Shown piece after piece: positions 6,639 to 13,255 of a stretch of DNA of 13,255 nt. The position numbers were made by a program, and so were the translations under genes. The number at the start of each line of letters is the position of its first letter. The stretch's first letter is position 1. The notes beneath the pieces were generated by a model. It was given only the letters and a program-made list of their open reading frames with translations. It did not search any database and had not been told where the DNA came from. Origin of the DNA: Fibrobacter sp. (GTDB taxonomy: Bacteria; Fibrobacterota; Fibrobacteria; Fibrobacterales; Fibrobacteraceae); the NCBI GenBank assembly GCA_021443065.1, contig JABUUR010000286.1, positions 1 through 13,255 of the forward strand, read 5' to 3'.

Positions 6639-8249
6639 CTACGAGTTAGCGGGATGGTGCGCAGCAAAACGTCGTGCATCGGAGGCGCGTCTCCAGGCCT
6701 CGGCACCTTCGATATAGCCTGTCTCCACGCACTTCTGCAAGGAATCATCCAAGGTCACGCCCAAATCCTTTTGGCTGCTGATGGCAGCAGAGAGTTGCGC
6801 AATTTCGCCACGACGCAAGAGGTTTGCCATGGGCGAAGTCATCTTCATGGCTTCGCAGGCCAGGACCAGCCCCTGGTTTTGAACCACGGGAACAAGGTGC
6901 TGCACAATCACGCCCTTCAGCTGGTCTGCCAAGGCATTGGCCAACGAGGCCCTGTTCTGTTCGGGCACAGAATTGATAATGCGGGAAAGAAGGGAATGGA
7001 TGTTGTTGCCCGCCGTTACGGCAAACACCAAAGTGCCCGCATTGGCCGCCTGCAACAGGGCGTAAAGTTCCTCGTTCTTTTCGAGATGGTCAAAGAAAAG
7101 AACATCGGCACCGCTGCGCATGGCAAGTTCAATGCCTTCGATTCCGGAACGTACCTGCAGGCCGACCTCACGCTGGGCAACCGCACCGCGGCCCGGTTGC
7201 AGCAAGCGTTCAATGGGCTTTTCCACCGTCTGGATGTAGGCATCACGATTGGCGGCGATGGCTTCTGCAAAGGTAATCAAGGTGGTTGAGCGCCCGCTTG
7301 CCGCAGGGCCTGCAATCAGCACGAGGCCGCTGGAAAGTTCCGCAAACTGGTTGCAGAAAGGGGGCAGGTACAAGTTTTCAAGGGAGGTAGATTCAGTAGG
7401 AATCACACGCAAGGAAATGCTGGGAGTGGTACCGCTCCAAGTCACCGTAATGCGGGCGCGGCCAGCACCCGGAAGCCCGAGAGTCTTGCTGAAGTTCTGG
7501 CCGACCACAATCTTGTAGCCGTCGGAAAAGCCCTTGGAGGCTTCGTCCAGACGTTCGTTCAGGCGCGACAAGTCCAGAGGCTGTTCAGAAACCTCGAACA
7601 ACGCCCCCGATTGACGCATGATGATGGGGCGGTCGGCAAACAGGTACACATCCGTGGCGTTAAACTTGCGGGCAAAAGCCAGAATCTGGGGCAGGCTCGT
7701 CATGGGGCGAAGGTGCTCCGGCGCATCCACAGGCTTTCCGTCGCCCAAGGCAATGGCAAAGCGCGAAGGCAATTCACCGTTTTCACCGAAAGGTTCTTCG
7801 TCAAGTTCGGTCTTTACCTGGAAAGAACTGATGCTGGTAGCCTCCAGGCCTGCAACGGCCTCTACCTCCATGTTGGAAGTGGAACTTTCGCCGTAGAGGT
7901 TGTTGCCCTCGATTTGCAAACCTCCCGCAGACTCCGAAGATCCAGCGCCGGATGCAGGCGCGTAGGGCGAGTCCGCCTTGCCACCAAAGGCAGGTCGGGC
8001 GGCTGCGGCAGAAGAAGTTGCAGGCGCGGCAGGGGAAGCCTGCTTGGGGGCCTCGGCAGCGGCCTTCGCTTCGAGATTCTTTACAAAGGCAAGCACCTTG
8101 ATGTAGGTAGGCGGAGGAATGACACCCGCATCCACCAGGACCTGGCCAATATCCTTCGTGTCAGAAATCTTGTTCCAATAGGCATTGATCTGGTCCTCGG
8201 TAACAACCTTGTTGTGCACAAGGACCTTCGCCATATACTGGTTTCTCAT
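6639..8249 (-). CDS. GspE-N/PilT-like protein with altered Walker A
   Basis: This 536-residue protein has three parts. Residues 1-63 resemble the GspE/MshE N-terminal helical domain (VLVHNKVVTEDQINAYW, then IGQVLVDAGVI). Residues 64-160 are an Ala/Pro/Ser-rich then acidic linker. Residues 180-536 are a PilT/GspE-type core. Walker A is GPAASGRS (314-321) with Arg320 where lysine is nearly invariant. The Asp-box is TVEKPIE (341-347). The Walker B region reads GADVLFFDHLEK (380-391), and the His-box reads VTAGNN (411-416) instead of TLHT. The core therefore keeps the fold signals but lacks several catalytic residues, so it may bind nucleotide without turnover. The ATG at 8249 overlaps the permease stop (ATGA) and has GGAGGG 7 bases upstream; a second ATG at codon 6 lacks one. 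Homology to the next gene points to an old duplication. Confidence 0.85.
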   Translation of the reverse strand: MRNQYMAKVLVHNKVVTEDQINAYWNKISDTKDIGQVLVDAGVIPPPTYIKVLAFVKNLEAKAAAEAPKQASPAAPATSSAAAARPAFGGKADSPYAPASGAGSSESAGGLQIEGNNLYGESSTSNMEVEAVAGLEATSISSFQVKTELDEEPFGENGELPSRFAIALGDGKPVDAPEHLRPMTSLPQILAFARKFNATDVYLFADRPIIMRQSGALFEVSEQPLDLSRLNERLDEASKGFSDGYKIVVGQNFSKTLGLPGAGRARITVTWSGTTPSISLRVIPTESTSLENLYLPPFCNQFAELSSGLVLIAGPAASGRSTTLITFAEAIAANRDAYIQTVEKPIERLLQPGRGAVAQREVGLQVRSGIEGIELAMRSGADVLFFDHLEKNEELYALLQAANAGTLVFAVTAGNNIHSLLSRIINSVPEQNRASLANALADQLKGVIVQHLVPVVQNQGLVLACEAMKMTSPMANLLRRGEIAQLSAAISSQKDLGVTLDDSLQKCVETGYIEGAEAWRRASDARRFAAHHPANS

Positions 8250-9049
8250 AGGAAATCCCTCCGGCTAAACCACCAACTGGCAATAGCCAAAAATACACCA
8301 ACATATCCAAGGGCATAGACGGTATTCCAGAACAGGTACATGTCCGGAAGAGCCACCCCATGGACAACGTAATTGGTCACGTTAAACCGGTAAAGCCCCG
8401 GGAACACCGCATGTATCACCACGGCGGCCTTTTCAAAGAGGGCCGTTGAAGCGTCGCCCATTTCGCCCATGCGGCTGGCAAAGCGGACCTGTTCCAAAAG
8501 TTGATTGCTCAGGTGACCTGCAAAATAGACACCCAGGGTAAACAGGGCGCTCAATATGGTGCTGCTGAAACTGCTGAACAGGAGCGCCACCGCGATAATC
8601 ACCGCCATCTCGCAAAAGATCAGGTAAATGGCGTTGAGCAGACTCAAGGTGGGGCCAGCATCTGTCACCGCAAGCATCACGTAGTAAATAACGCTCAAGA
8701 TAGCCAAGTGTACAGTCACCACCGCAAGCAAACCCAGGTACTTGCCCACGATAAAGGCGGCGCGGCTAATGGGCTTGGACAGCAGCGTAAGCACCGTACG
8801 GCGCTGGATTTCCTTTTGCACAAGGCTGATGCCCACGAAAATGGAAATCAGCAATCCCGAAAGGTTCATGACCGACAAGGTGGTGGACTTGATCACATAG
8901 GCTCGGTCGAACACGGACCATTCCCCAAGCACAATGCTAAAGAGGGTAAGGGCAATGGCCAAAAAAACGATGTTGTAGAGGATCTTGTCGCGAATGGATT
9001 CGCGGAACGTATTGAGGGCAATAATGCCAATATGCTTAAGCGTCGGCAC
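8246..9049 (-). CDS. ABC-2 type transporter permease
   Basis: This is an approximately 267-residue inner-membrane protein with six likely transmembrane segments, typical of ABC-2 (NosY/GldF-like) permeases. It has an N-terminal amphipathic stretch (ALNTFRESIRDKILYN), a first helix (IVFLAIALTLFSIVL), then the hallmark loop QKEIQRRTVLTLLSKPISR before the third helix, and a final helix ending WWFSRRDFL. The GTG at 9049 is preferred since GGAGGAG lies 7 bases upstream; a TTG at 9055 is possible but only two bases from that site. Either start overlaps the ATPase gene (14 or 20 bases), showing they form one transporter. The substrate is unknown; ABC-2 systems export lipids, polysaccharides, peptides or assemble surface structures. 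Confidence 0.9.
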   Translation of the reverse strand: MPTLKHIGIIALNTFRESIRDKILYNIVFLAIALTLFSIVLGEWSVFDRAYVIKSTTLSVMNLSGLLISIFVGISLVQKEIQRRTVLTLLSKPISRAAFIVGKYLGLLAVVTVHLAILSVIYYVMLAVTDAGPTLSLLNAIYLIFCEMAVIIAVALLFSSFSSTILSALFTLGVYFAGHLSNQLLEQVRFASRMGEMGDASTALFEKAAVVIHAVFPGLYRFNVTNYVVHGVALPDMYLFWNTVYALGYVGVFLAIASWWFSRRDFL

Positions 9050-9947
9050 GGGCAATCTCCTCCGTCAAAATGTCTTCTAGGCTGGGGCGCTTGTGGTCCA
9101 TTTTTTCTACCGCAATGCCCTGGGCAAGGCAGAACTGCAACAGACGGTCACGGGCGGCACCGTCGGCGCAGACACATTCCTGGGGGTGGCCCGCGGGGGT
9201 TACCCCTTCGGGGAGGTCGACAGCAAGTATGGCCTGACGGGTGCGAACGTGGTATTCTACGCCGCAAGATTCGGTGATTTCGTCTACGGTGCCCTCGCGT
9301 ACAATTTTTCCGTCCACAATCATGGCCACCTTGTGGCTAATGCTTTCCACATCGCTCAACAAATGGCTGGAATAGAAAATGGTAACGCCGTCGCGGTTCA
9401 AGGACAGGATTGCCTCGCGAACATCGCGGCGGCCCATAGGGTCCAGGCCGCTCATAGGCTCGTCAAGAATCAACAGTTTGGGCTTGCCAAGAATTGCCTG
9501 GGCGATACCCACCCGCTGCATCATGCCCTTGGAGTAGGAACGCAACCGACGGTCGATCCAGTCTTTGTCGGCATGGAGCAGTTCCAGTGCCCAATGGATT
9601 CGAGATTCCAGCTCCTTTCCGTCGAGGCCCACCAGTTTTCCGTAGAACCGCAAAAGCTCCCGACCGCTCAGGTAGTCATAAAAATAAGGCTGTTCCGGAG
9701 AATATCCCAAAAAAGTCCTGCTCTTGACATCCCGGGGGCTAATGCCATTTACAAGCACCTTGCCGGAGTCGTAATTCAAAAGGCCGGTCAGCACCTTGAT
9801 GGTGGTAGACTTGCCAGCCCCGTTGGGGCCGATAAATCCATAGACCTGGCCAGGCTCTACCTTAAAACTTACATCCTTGAGAGCAAGCTTCGGCTTCATC
9901 AAGAAACCGCTACGGTAGGTCTTGTGCAAATGTTCTATCTGAATCAT
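9036..9947 (-). CDS. ABC transporter ATP-binding protein
   Basis: This 303-residue cytosolic ATPase carries all standard motifs: Walker A GPNGAGKS (40-47), Q-loop YSPEQPYFY (Gln86), signature YSKGMMQR (138-145), Walker B LLILDEP with D-loop SGLD (158-169), and H-loop SSH (His195). A C-terminal extension of about 80 residues after the nucleotide-binding core is usual for CcmA/NatA/GldA-like partners of ABC-2 permeases. It powers the permease encoded by the overlapping next gene. The ATG at 9947 follows the small membrane protein gene by 12 bases. Unlike the two PilT-like proteins downstream, its catalytic set is intact, so it should hydrolyse ATP. Confidence 0.95.
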   Translation of the reverse strand: MIQIEHLHKTYRSGFLMKPKLALKDVSFKVEPGQVYGFIGPNGAGKSTTIKVLTGLLNYDSGKVLVNGISPRDVKSRTFLGYSPEQPYFYDYLSGRELLRFYGKLVGLDGKELESRIHWALELLHADKDWIDRRLRSYSKGMMQRVGIAQAILGKPKLLILDEPMSGLDPMGRRDVREAILSLNRDGVTIFYSSHLLSDVESISHKVAMIVDGKIVREGTVDEITESCGVEYHVRTRQAILAVDLPEGVTPAGHPQECVCADGAARDRLLQFCLAQGIAVEKMDHKRPSLEDILTEEIARADA

Positions 9948-9959
9948 ACAAATACCAAA

Positions 9960-10256
9960 CTACTTTCCGGATTCACCTTCGGTTTCATCTGCATCGGAGT
10001 AATCGCCAAATGCGCGTTCCTGGGCTTCTTTGATCTGGATGCGACGACGGTTTTCCTTTTCCTTTTTATTCACAAAGAAATGAATCACCGCGCCAACCAG
10101 ATAAACCACCACACCGGAATAGAAAATGGGATTGATGGAGTGCCCCTCCAAACCCGGGAACAGATTCAAGATAATGGTATGGCCAAACAGGCTGAGCAAC
10201 ACCAGCGCAAATCCCAGGACCCTGAGCACATAAGCCACAATGACAATTTTTTTCAT
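9960..10256 (-). CDS. Small two-helix membrane protein, first gene of the operon
   Basis: This is a 98-residue protein. The ATG at 10256 is preferred over an in-frame TTG at 10259 because AGAGG is 5 bases upstream. Two hydrophobic segments (about 4-28, VAYVLRVLGFALVLLSLFG; about 44-63, FYSGVVVYLVGAVIHFFV) are followed by a strongly charged tail (KKEKENRRRIQIKEAQERAF, then acidic). Positive charges after the second helix predict N- and C-termini in the cytosol. I do not recognise the family. Its first position before an ABC ATPase suggests an accessory subunit or a membrane anchor for the ABC or PilT-like proteins. Confidence 0.8.
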   Translation of the reverse strand: MKKIVIVAYVLRVLGFALVLLSLFGHTIILNLFPGLEGHSINPIFYSGVVVYLVGAVIHFFVNKKEKENRRRIQIKEAQERAFGDYSDADETEGESGK

Positions 10257-10282
10257 CAAAACCTCTAAATAACAAACAAAAC

Positions 10283-10298
10283 ACCGTATTTTTACGGT
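10283..10298 (-). promoter_or_regulatory. Leader hairpin followed by T-rich run upstream of the operon
   Basis: On the minus strand ACCGTA, loop AAAA, TACGGT form a perfect 6-base stem, followed by GTTTTGTTTGTT and then the ribosome binding site of the first operon gene. The shape is that of a weak Rho-independent terminator. Lying only about 26 bases before the start codon, it could end read-through from the YidE-type gene or act as an attenuator of the operon. Confidence 0.45.
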
Positions 10299-10322
10299 TC
10301 ACTTTTCCTTGAAAAATACACA

Positions 10323-10328
10323 TTTATA
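10323..10328 (-). promoter_or_regulatory. Possible -10 hexamer for the six-gene operon
   Basis: TATAAA is read on the minus strand within CCTTATAAATG. A transcript from here would begin near 10315 and include the leader hairpin. No convincing -35 hexamer is found 16-18 bases upstream, so this is only a candidate. Confidence 0.25.
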
Positions 10329-10350
10329 AGGCAAAGAGGAACAGGCCTTC

Positions 10351-10371
10351 GCTAAAAAGTCCTTTTTTAGC
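10351..10371 (-). terminator. Perfect inverted repeat downstream of the YidE-type gene
   Basis: GCTAAAAA (10351-10358) and TTTTTAGC (10364-10371) form a perfect 8-base stem with a 5-base loop, about 77 bases beyond the stop of the transporter gene. U-rich arms fit a terminator, although no separate T-run follows. A smaller dyad, AATCCG/CGGATT at 10418-10430 followed by TT on the minus strand, may help. Confidence 0.4.
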
Positions 10372-10447
10372 AAGATATTGCAAAAACAGTGCCGAACCAA
10401 AGCCGCGACCGGGGCAAAATCCGACGGATTCGGGCGGCAGTCAAGAA

Positions 10448-12118
10448 CTAGGTCGCCGTATACAGCAGGATCGCCAGCACCTGTCCGCTTAAAATTCGCA
10501 GCAGCATGGTCAGGGGGTAAACCGACGCATAGCCCACGTTTACCGCCTCGCTGTTGGACATGCCGTTGGCAAAGGCAAGGGCCGGAGGATCTGTCATGGA
10601 GCCTGCAATCATGCCACAAAGGCTAAGGTAGTTCACCTTGAACACGAGCCTGCCTACAACGCCCGCAACCATCAAGGGGATAAAGGTGATGAGCGCTGCA
10701 AGGCCCATGTAGTAAAGGCCATCGCCGTTTAAAAGCACGTCAAAGAACCTTATGCCGGCATTGAGGCCCACGCAGGTCAAAAACAAGGTAATGCCCAACT
10801 CCCGAAGCATCAAGTTCGCGCTGGCCGCCATAAAGAAATTCAAGGGGCCGATTTTACGGGCTCGAGAAAGCACGATGGCTATGACCAGCGGGCCCCCCGC
10901 AAGGCCAAGTTTCAAGGGCGTGGGCATCCCGGGAATGGCAATGGGGACGGAGCCTACAACGATGCCCAGGAAAATTCCCACAAAGGCGGGGATGATTTCC
11001 GGATGGTCCAGGGCCTGCAGGGAGTCGCCCAACTCCTTTGCGACGGCTTCGATTCCTTCGGCGGGGCCGACCACCAGAAGTTTGTCTGCAAACTTGAGGC
11101 GCAAATCCAGACGGCCCGTGAACTTGAATTCACCACGGACCACGCGACTGACGTTCACCCCGTAACGTTCCGGGAAAGCCAGGGAACCAATGGTCTTGCC
11201 GAGCATTTTCTTGTTGGTCACCAAGATGGATTTTGTGGCAAGGCTGCTGTTGTTCTTGGTAATGGGCGTAGCCAGACGGCTTCCGATTACCTTTTCCATA
11301 GTGGCAACGGCTTCGGGCATTCCAACGACATGGACCTTGTCCCCTTCCAAAATCACAGTCTTTCCATTAGGCGTGATAATGGAATCCCCTCGCAGCAGGC
11401 GGGTTATCACAACGCCGCAGGAAACCAGGTCGGGAATTTCCTTCAGGGCGATTCCAAAGAGGTTCTTGTTTTCTACCAGGAGGCTGCAAGAGACAATTTC
11501 CTTGCGGGTGGCGGCGATTTCGGCGGCGTAGTCATCGGCGGCCTTTTGAGGATTCTGCTTAAAGAACATGCGGATTAGAATCATCACCAGAATAATCCCC
11601 ATGACTCCGAAAGGATAGGCCACGGCATACCCGATTCCCGTAAGGGAGGTGTCGGCACCCGCCGCGGCAAAGGCCGAGTTTGCAGCACCCAAGGAAGGAG
11701 TGTTCGTCACGGCACCGCACAACATTCCGATAAGCACGGGAACGTTGTCGTGCATGTCCGTATAAAGGTAAAGGCATAGGGTCACAAGGACGCCCATAAG
11801 CACCACGCTTACCGCAAGAACGTTCAGCACAAGTCCATGACGGCGAATGGAATCTACGAAACCGGGCCCCACCTGCATACCGATGGTATAGACAAAAAGA
11901 ATCAAGCCAAATTCCTGCATAAAATGCAGTACATCAGGGTCCAGCCGCAGCCCCAAATGCCCCATCAGGATTCCCACGAACAATGCACCCGCCCCGCCAA
12001 GGCTAACACCCTTCACCTTGACTTTGCCTACCATAAGGCCAACTGCCGCGGTAAACGAAAGAACAACCACTTGTTGTGCAACCGAAGTTCCGGTAAAGAG
12101 ATTAATCAGCCATTCCAT
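10448..12118 (-). CDS. yidE: YidE/AspT-type transporter with two RCK_C domains
   Basis: This 556-residue inner-membrane protein has the full architecture of the AspT/YidE family (YidE of E. coli is about 553 residues): a membrane domain (about 1-185) with the GAVTNTPSL motif (135-143), two TrkA_C/RCK_C ligand-binding domains (about 208-283 and 296-368), and a second membrane domain (376-556) with the matching motif GSMTDPPAL (506-514). AspT exchanges aspartate for alanine; most YidE-type members have no proven substrate, so anion, amino acid or dicarboxylate exchange is only likely. The ATG at 12118 has AGG 7 bases upstream. The gene is divergent from a LysR regulator, a common arrangement for control. 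Both TPxL/PPxL motifs are intact, so the protein appears functional. Confidence 0.93.
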   Translation of the reverse strand: MEWLINLFTGTSVAQQVVVLSFTAAVGLMVGKVKVKGVSLGGAGALFVGILMGHLGLRLDPDVLHFMQEFGLILFVYTIGMQVGPGFVDSIRRHGLVLNVLAVSVVLMGVLVTLCLYLYTDMHDNVPVLIGMLCGAVTNTPSLGAANSAFAAAGADTSLTGIGYAVAYPFGVMGIILVMILIRMFFKQNPQKAADDYAAEIAATRKEIVSCSLLVENKNLFGIALKEIPDLVSCGVVITRLLRGDSIITPNGKTVILEGDKVHVVGMPEAVATMEKVIGSRLATPITKNNSSLATKSILVTNKKMLGKTIGSLAFPERYGVNVSRVVRGEFKFTGRLDLRLKFADKLLVVGPAEGIEAVAKELGDSLQALDHPEIIPAFVGIFLGIVVGSVPIAIPGMPTPLKLGLAGGPLVIAIVLSRARKIGPLNFFMAASANLMLRELGITLFLTCVGLNAGIRFFDVLLNGDGLYYMGLAALITFIPLMVAGVVGRLVFKVNYLSLCGMIAGSMTDPPALAFANGMSNSEAVNVGYASVYPLTMLLRILSGQVLAILLYTAT

Positions 12119-12253
12119 GATCGTACCTGGGAAAATTTGTTAGTTTATATGAAAATCATTTTTTTAGAGTGTCTCAAGTTCTTCTAGCTGCGCAAAATGT
12201 AGAAACAGTCGCCTCTTTTGACTAATACTTTCTTTATATCACATTCATAAATT

Positions 12254-12283
12254 TTGATTATCAATGTAAAAAGAATCTATAAT
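12254..12283 (+). promoter_or_regulatory. Sigma70-like promoter for the LysR gene
   Basis: TTGATT (12254-12259) and a consensus TATAAT (12278-12283) are separated by 18 bases, giving a start site near 12290 and a leader of about 50 bases. The -35 overlaps the small palindrome TTGATTATCAA (12254-12264). The rest of the 12119-12342 intergenic region is AT-rich. On the minus strand TATAAA (12233-12238) is a possible -10 for the transporter gene. Confidence 0.5.
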
Positions 12284-12297
12284 TTGAAATTTCTTAT
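12279..12297 (+). promoter_or_regulatory. LysR-type box ATAA-N11-TTAT
   Basis: ATAA (12279-12282) and TTAT (12294-12297), spaced by 11 bases, match the dyad form of LysR-type binding sites (T-N11-A). The box overlaps the -10 of the LysR promoter, as expected for autorepression. AT-rich surroundings make chance occurrence possible. Confidence 0.3.
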
Positions 12298-12342
12298 TAA
12301 AAAGTCTGGGAACACCTGTTATTTTTGCCTATATTGTAGGGT

Positions 12343-13239
12343 ATGGAATTGACTCAACTTAAATACTTTATTGAAGTGGCCCGCACGGAACATGTGACCC
12401 AAAGCGCCAAGAACCTCTGCATTGTGCAACCCGCCTTGACCCAGGCCATTCACAAACTGGAAGACGAACTTGGGGTGGCCCTGTTCAAAACCTCCGGGAG
12501 AAACATCAAACTTACCGAAAGCGGTAAATTTTTCTACGACAAGGTGCTGCCCCTGTACGAAAACATGGTGGCACTCCCGGAACTTTTGCGTTCTACAGCC
12601 GAAAAGCAGAACAACAATGTCATGCTGAACGTTCTTGCGGCCTCCACCTTGATTACCAATGCGGTCATCGAATACAAGCAAGACAATTCCGAAATCAACG
12701 TGGACCTTGTACAGAACGAAGAGACAGGAGCATTCGATATTTGCATCAGGACCTACGCCACCTACAAGCCGGAACTGGACAACATCAACAGCGACGAAAC
12801 CCGAGTTTATTGCGAAAAGATTTACCTGGCCGTACCCAATACCGCAAAGTATAAAAAAGTGGAATCTATTTCACTGTTCGATTTGAAGGAAGAAAAATTC
12901 ATCAGTCTGTACGGATCGAAAAAATACCGCGAAATCTGCAACACACTTTGCAACCGCATCGGTTTTCACCCCAACGTCACCTTCGAAAGCGACAACGCAG
13001 CAGCCATCAAAGAAGCAGTGGCCGCAGGCATCGGGGTCAGTTTCTGGCCGGAACTTTCGTGGGGTAAAATGGACCACAAGAAAGTCAAACTGTTGGCAAT
13101 CACCAACACGGAGTTCAAGCGCGATATCGTATTGTCTATCCGTCGCAACAAGCAGGACAACTCCAAGACGGAGCAGTTCTTTGACTTTTTGAACAGGTAC
13201 ATCCAGCGCAGGCAGGCTCGTAGACAACGGACAATTTAG
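12343..13239 (+). CDS. LysR-family transcriptional regulator
   Basis: This 298-residue protein has typical LysR layout. An N-terminal winged helix-turn-helix occupies about residues 1-60 (LKYFIEVARTEHVTQSAKNL, recognition segment VQPALTQAIHKLEDELG, then FKTSGRNIKLTESG), joined by a linker helix to a periplasmic-binding-protein-like effector domain (about 90-290) with an AAAIKEAVAAGIGVSFWPE segment near the ligand-domain hinge. The start is the standard LysR start (MELTQLKYF); AGGG lies unusually close, one base before the ATG, so initiation may be modest. It is divergent from the YidE-type transporter with 224 bases between, so it probably controls that gene and itself in response to a small metabolite, perhaps the transporter's substrate. 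The inducer is unknown. Confidence 0.93.
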   Translation: MELTQLKYFIEVARTEHVTQSAKNLCIVQPALTQAIHKLEDELGVALFKTSGRNIKLTESGKFFYDKVLPLYENMVALPELLRSTAEKQNNNVMLNVLAASTLITNAVIEYKQDNSEINVDLVQNEETGAFDICIRTYATYKPELDNINSDETRVYCEKIYLAVPNTAKYKKVESISLFDLKEEKFISLYGSKKYREICNTLCNRIGFHPNVTFESDNAAAIKEAVAAGIGVSFWPELSWGKMDHKKVKLLAITNTEFKRDIVLSIRRNKQDNSKTEQFFDFLNRYIQRRQARRQRTI

Positions 13240-13255
13240 GCAAAACTTTCTCCCG

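Noticed and set aside
6414..8318. Plus-strand open frames (291 and 235 codons) opposite the PilT-like genes
   Set aside because: They lie in the shadow of a conserved gene pair, with no ribosome binding sites or motifs.
9093..10268. Long plus-strand open frame (391 codons) opposite the ABC ATPase and small membrane protein genes
   Set aside because: It is antisense to genes with full, recognisable motifs, has a composition rich in His/Gln/Asn typical of a shadow frame, and shows no domain.
1..13255. CRISPR arrays, tRNA or rRNA genes, transposases and attachment sites
   Set aside because: None was seen: no regularly spaced direct repeats, no cloverleaf-like segments, no transposase-like frames or terminal inverted repeats.

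Overview
The window is a compact bacterial segment. Seven large genes run on the minus strand, one LysR gene runs on the plus strand at the right end, and small AT-rich accessory genes sit at the left end. Gram-negative envelope organisation is clear from an outer-membrane beta-barrel protein with a cleavable signal peptide. The mix of families, the frequent GTG starts after AGAGG-type ribosome binding sites, and the style of the patatin-barrel and PilT-like genes suggest Fibrobacter or a relative (Fibrobacterota). That assignment is inference; no rRNA or other taxonomic marker is present.

Left region (1-1700). A tightly packed three-gene minus-strand cassette (DUF3791, DUF3990 with ADP-ribosyltransferase-like motifs, and a small helical protein) looks like a toxin-antitoxin-type or accessory module. 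An inverted repeat lies in its promoter region. Divergent from it is a small gene of unknown function (GTG start). A gene-poor stretch of about 360 bases follows, holding a possible 45-residue ORF, hairpins and a REP-like GC-rich repeat next to the end of a MATE efflux gene.

Middle region (1696-10256). The MATE transporter (1696-3033) lies downstream of a six-gene minus-strand operon read from 10256 to 3151. In order the operon encodes a small two-helix membrane protein, an ABC ATPase, an ABC-2 permease, a GspE-N/PilT-like protein, a second PilT-like protein, and a patatin domain fused to an outer-membrane barrel. Gene junctions are overlaps or gaps of 10-13 bases, so co-transcription and translational coupling are likely. 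Both PilT-like proteins lack the usual catalytic acidic and histidine motifs in the same way. One has arginine instead of the Walker A lysine. The patatin domain keeps its serine motif but appears to have NGE where DGG is expected, next to a 12-base tandem repeat. The operon thus links an inner-membrane ABC system, secretion or pilus ATPase-like proteins that may be regulatory or degenerate, and a surface protein. It is the most unusual part of the window.

Right region (10448-13239). A YidE/AspT-type transporter with two RCK_C (TrkA_C) domains is divergent from a LysR-type regulator across a 224-base AT-rich intergenic region. That region has a good sigma70-like promoter and LysR-type dyads. 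The regulator plausibly controls itself and the transporter.
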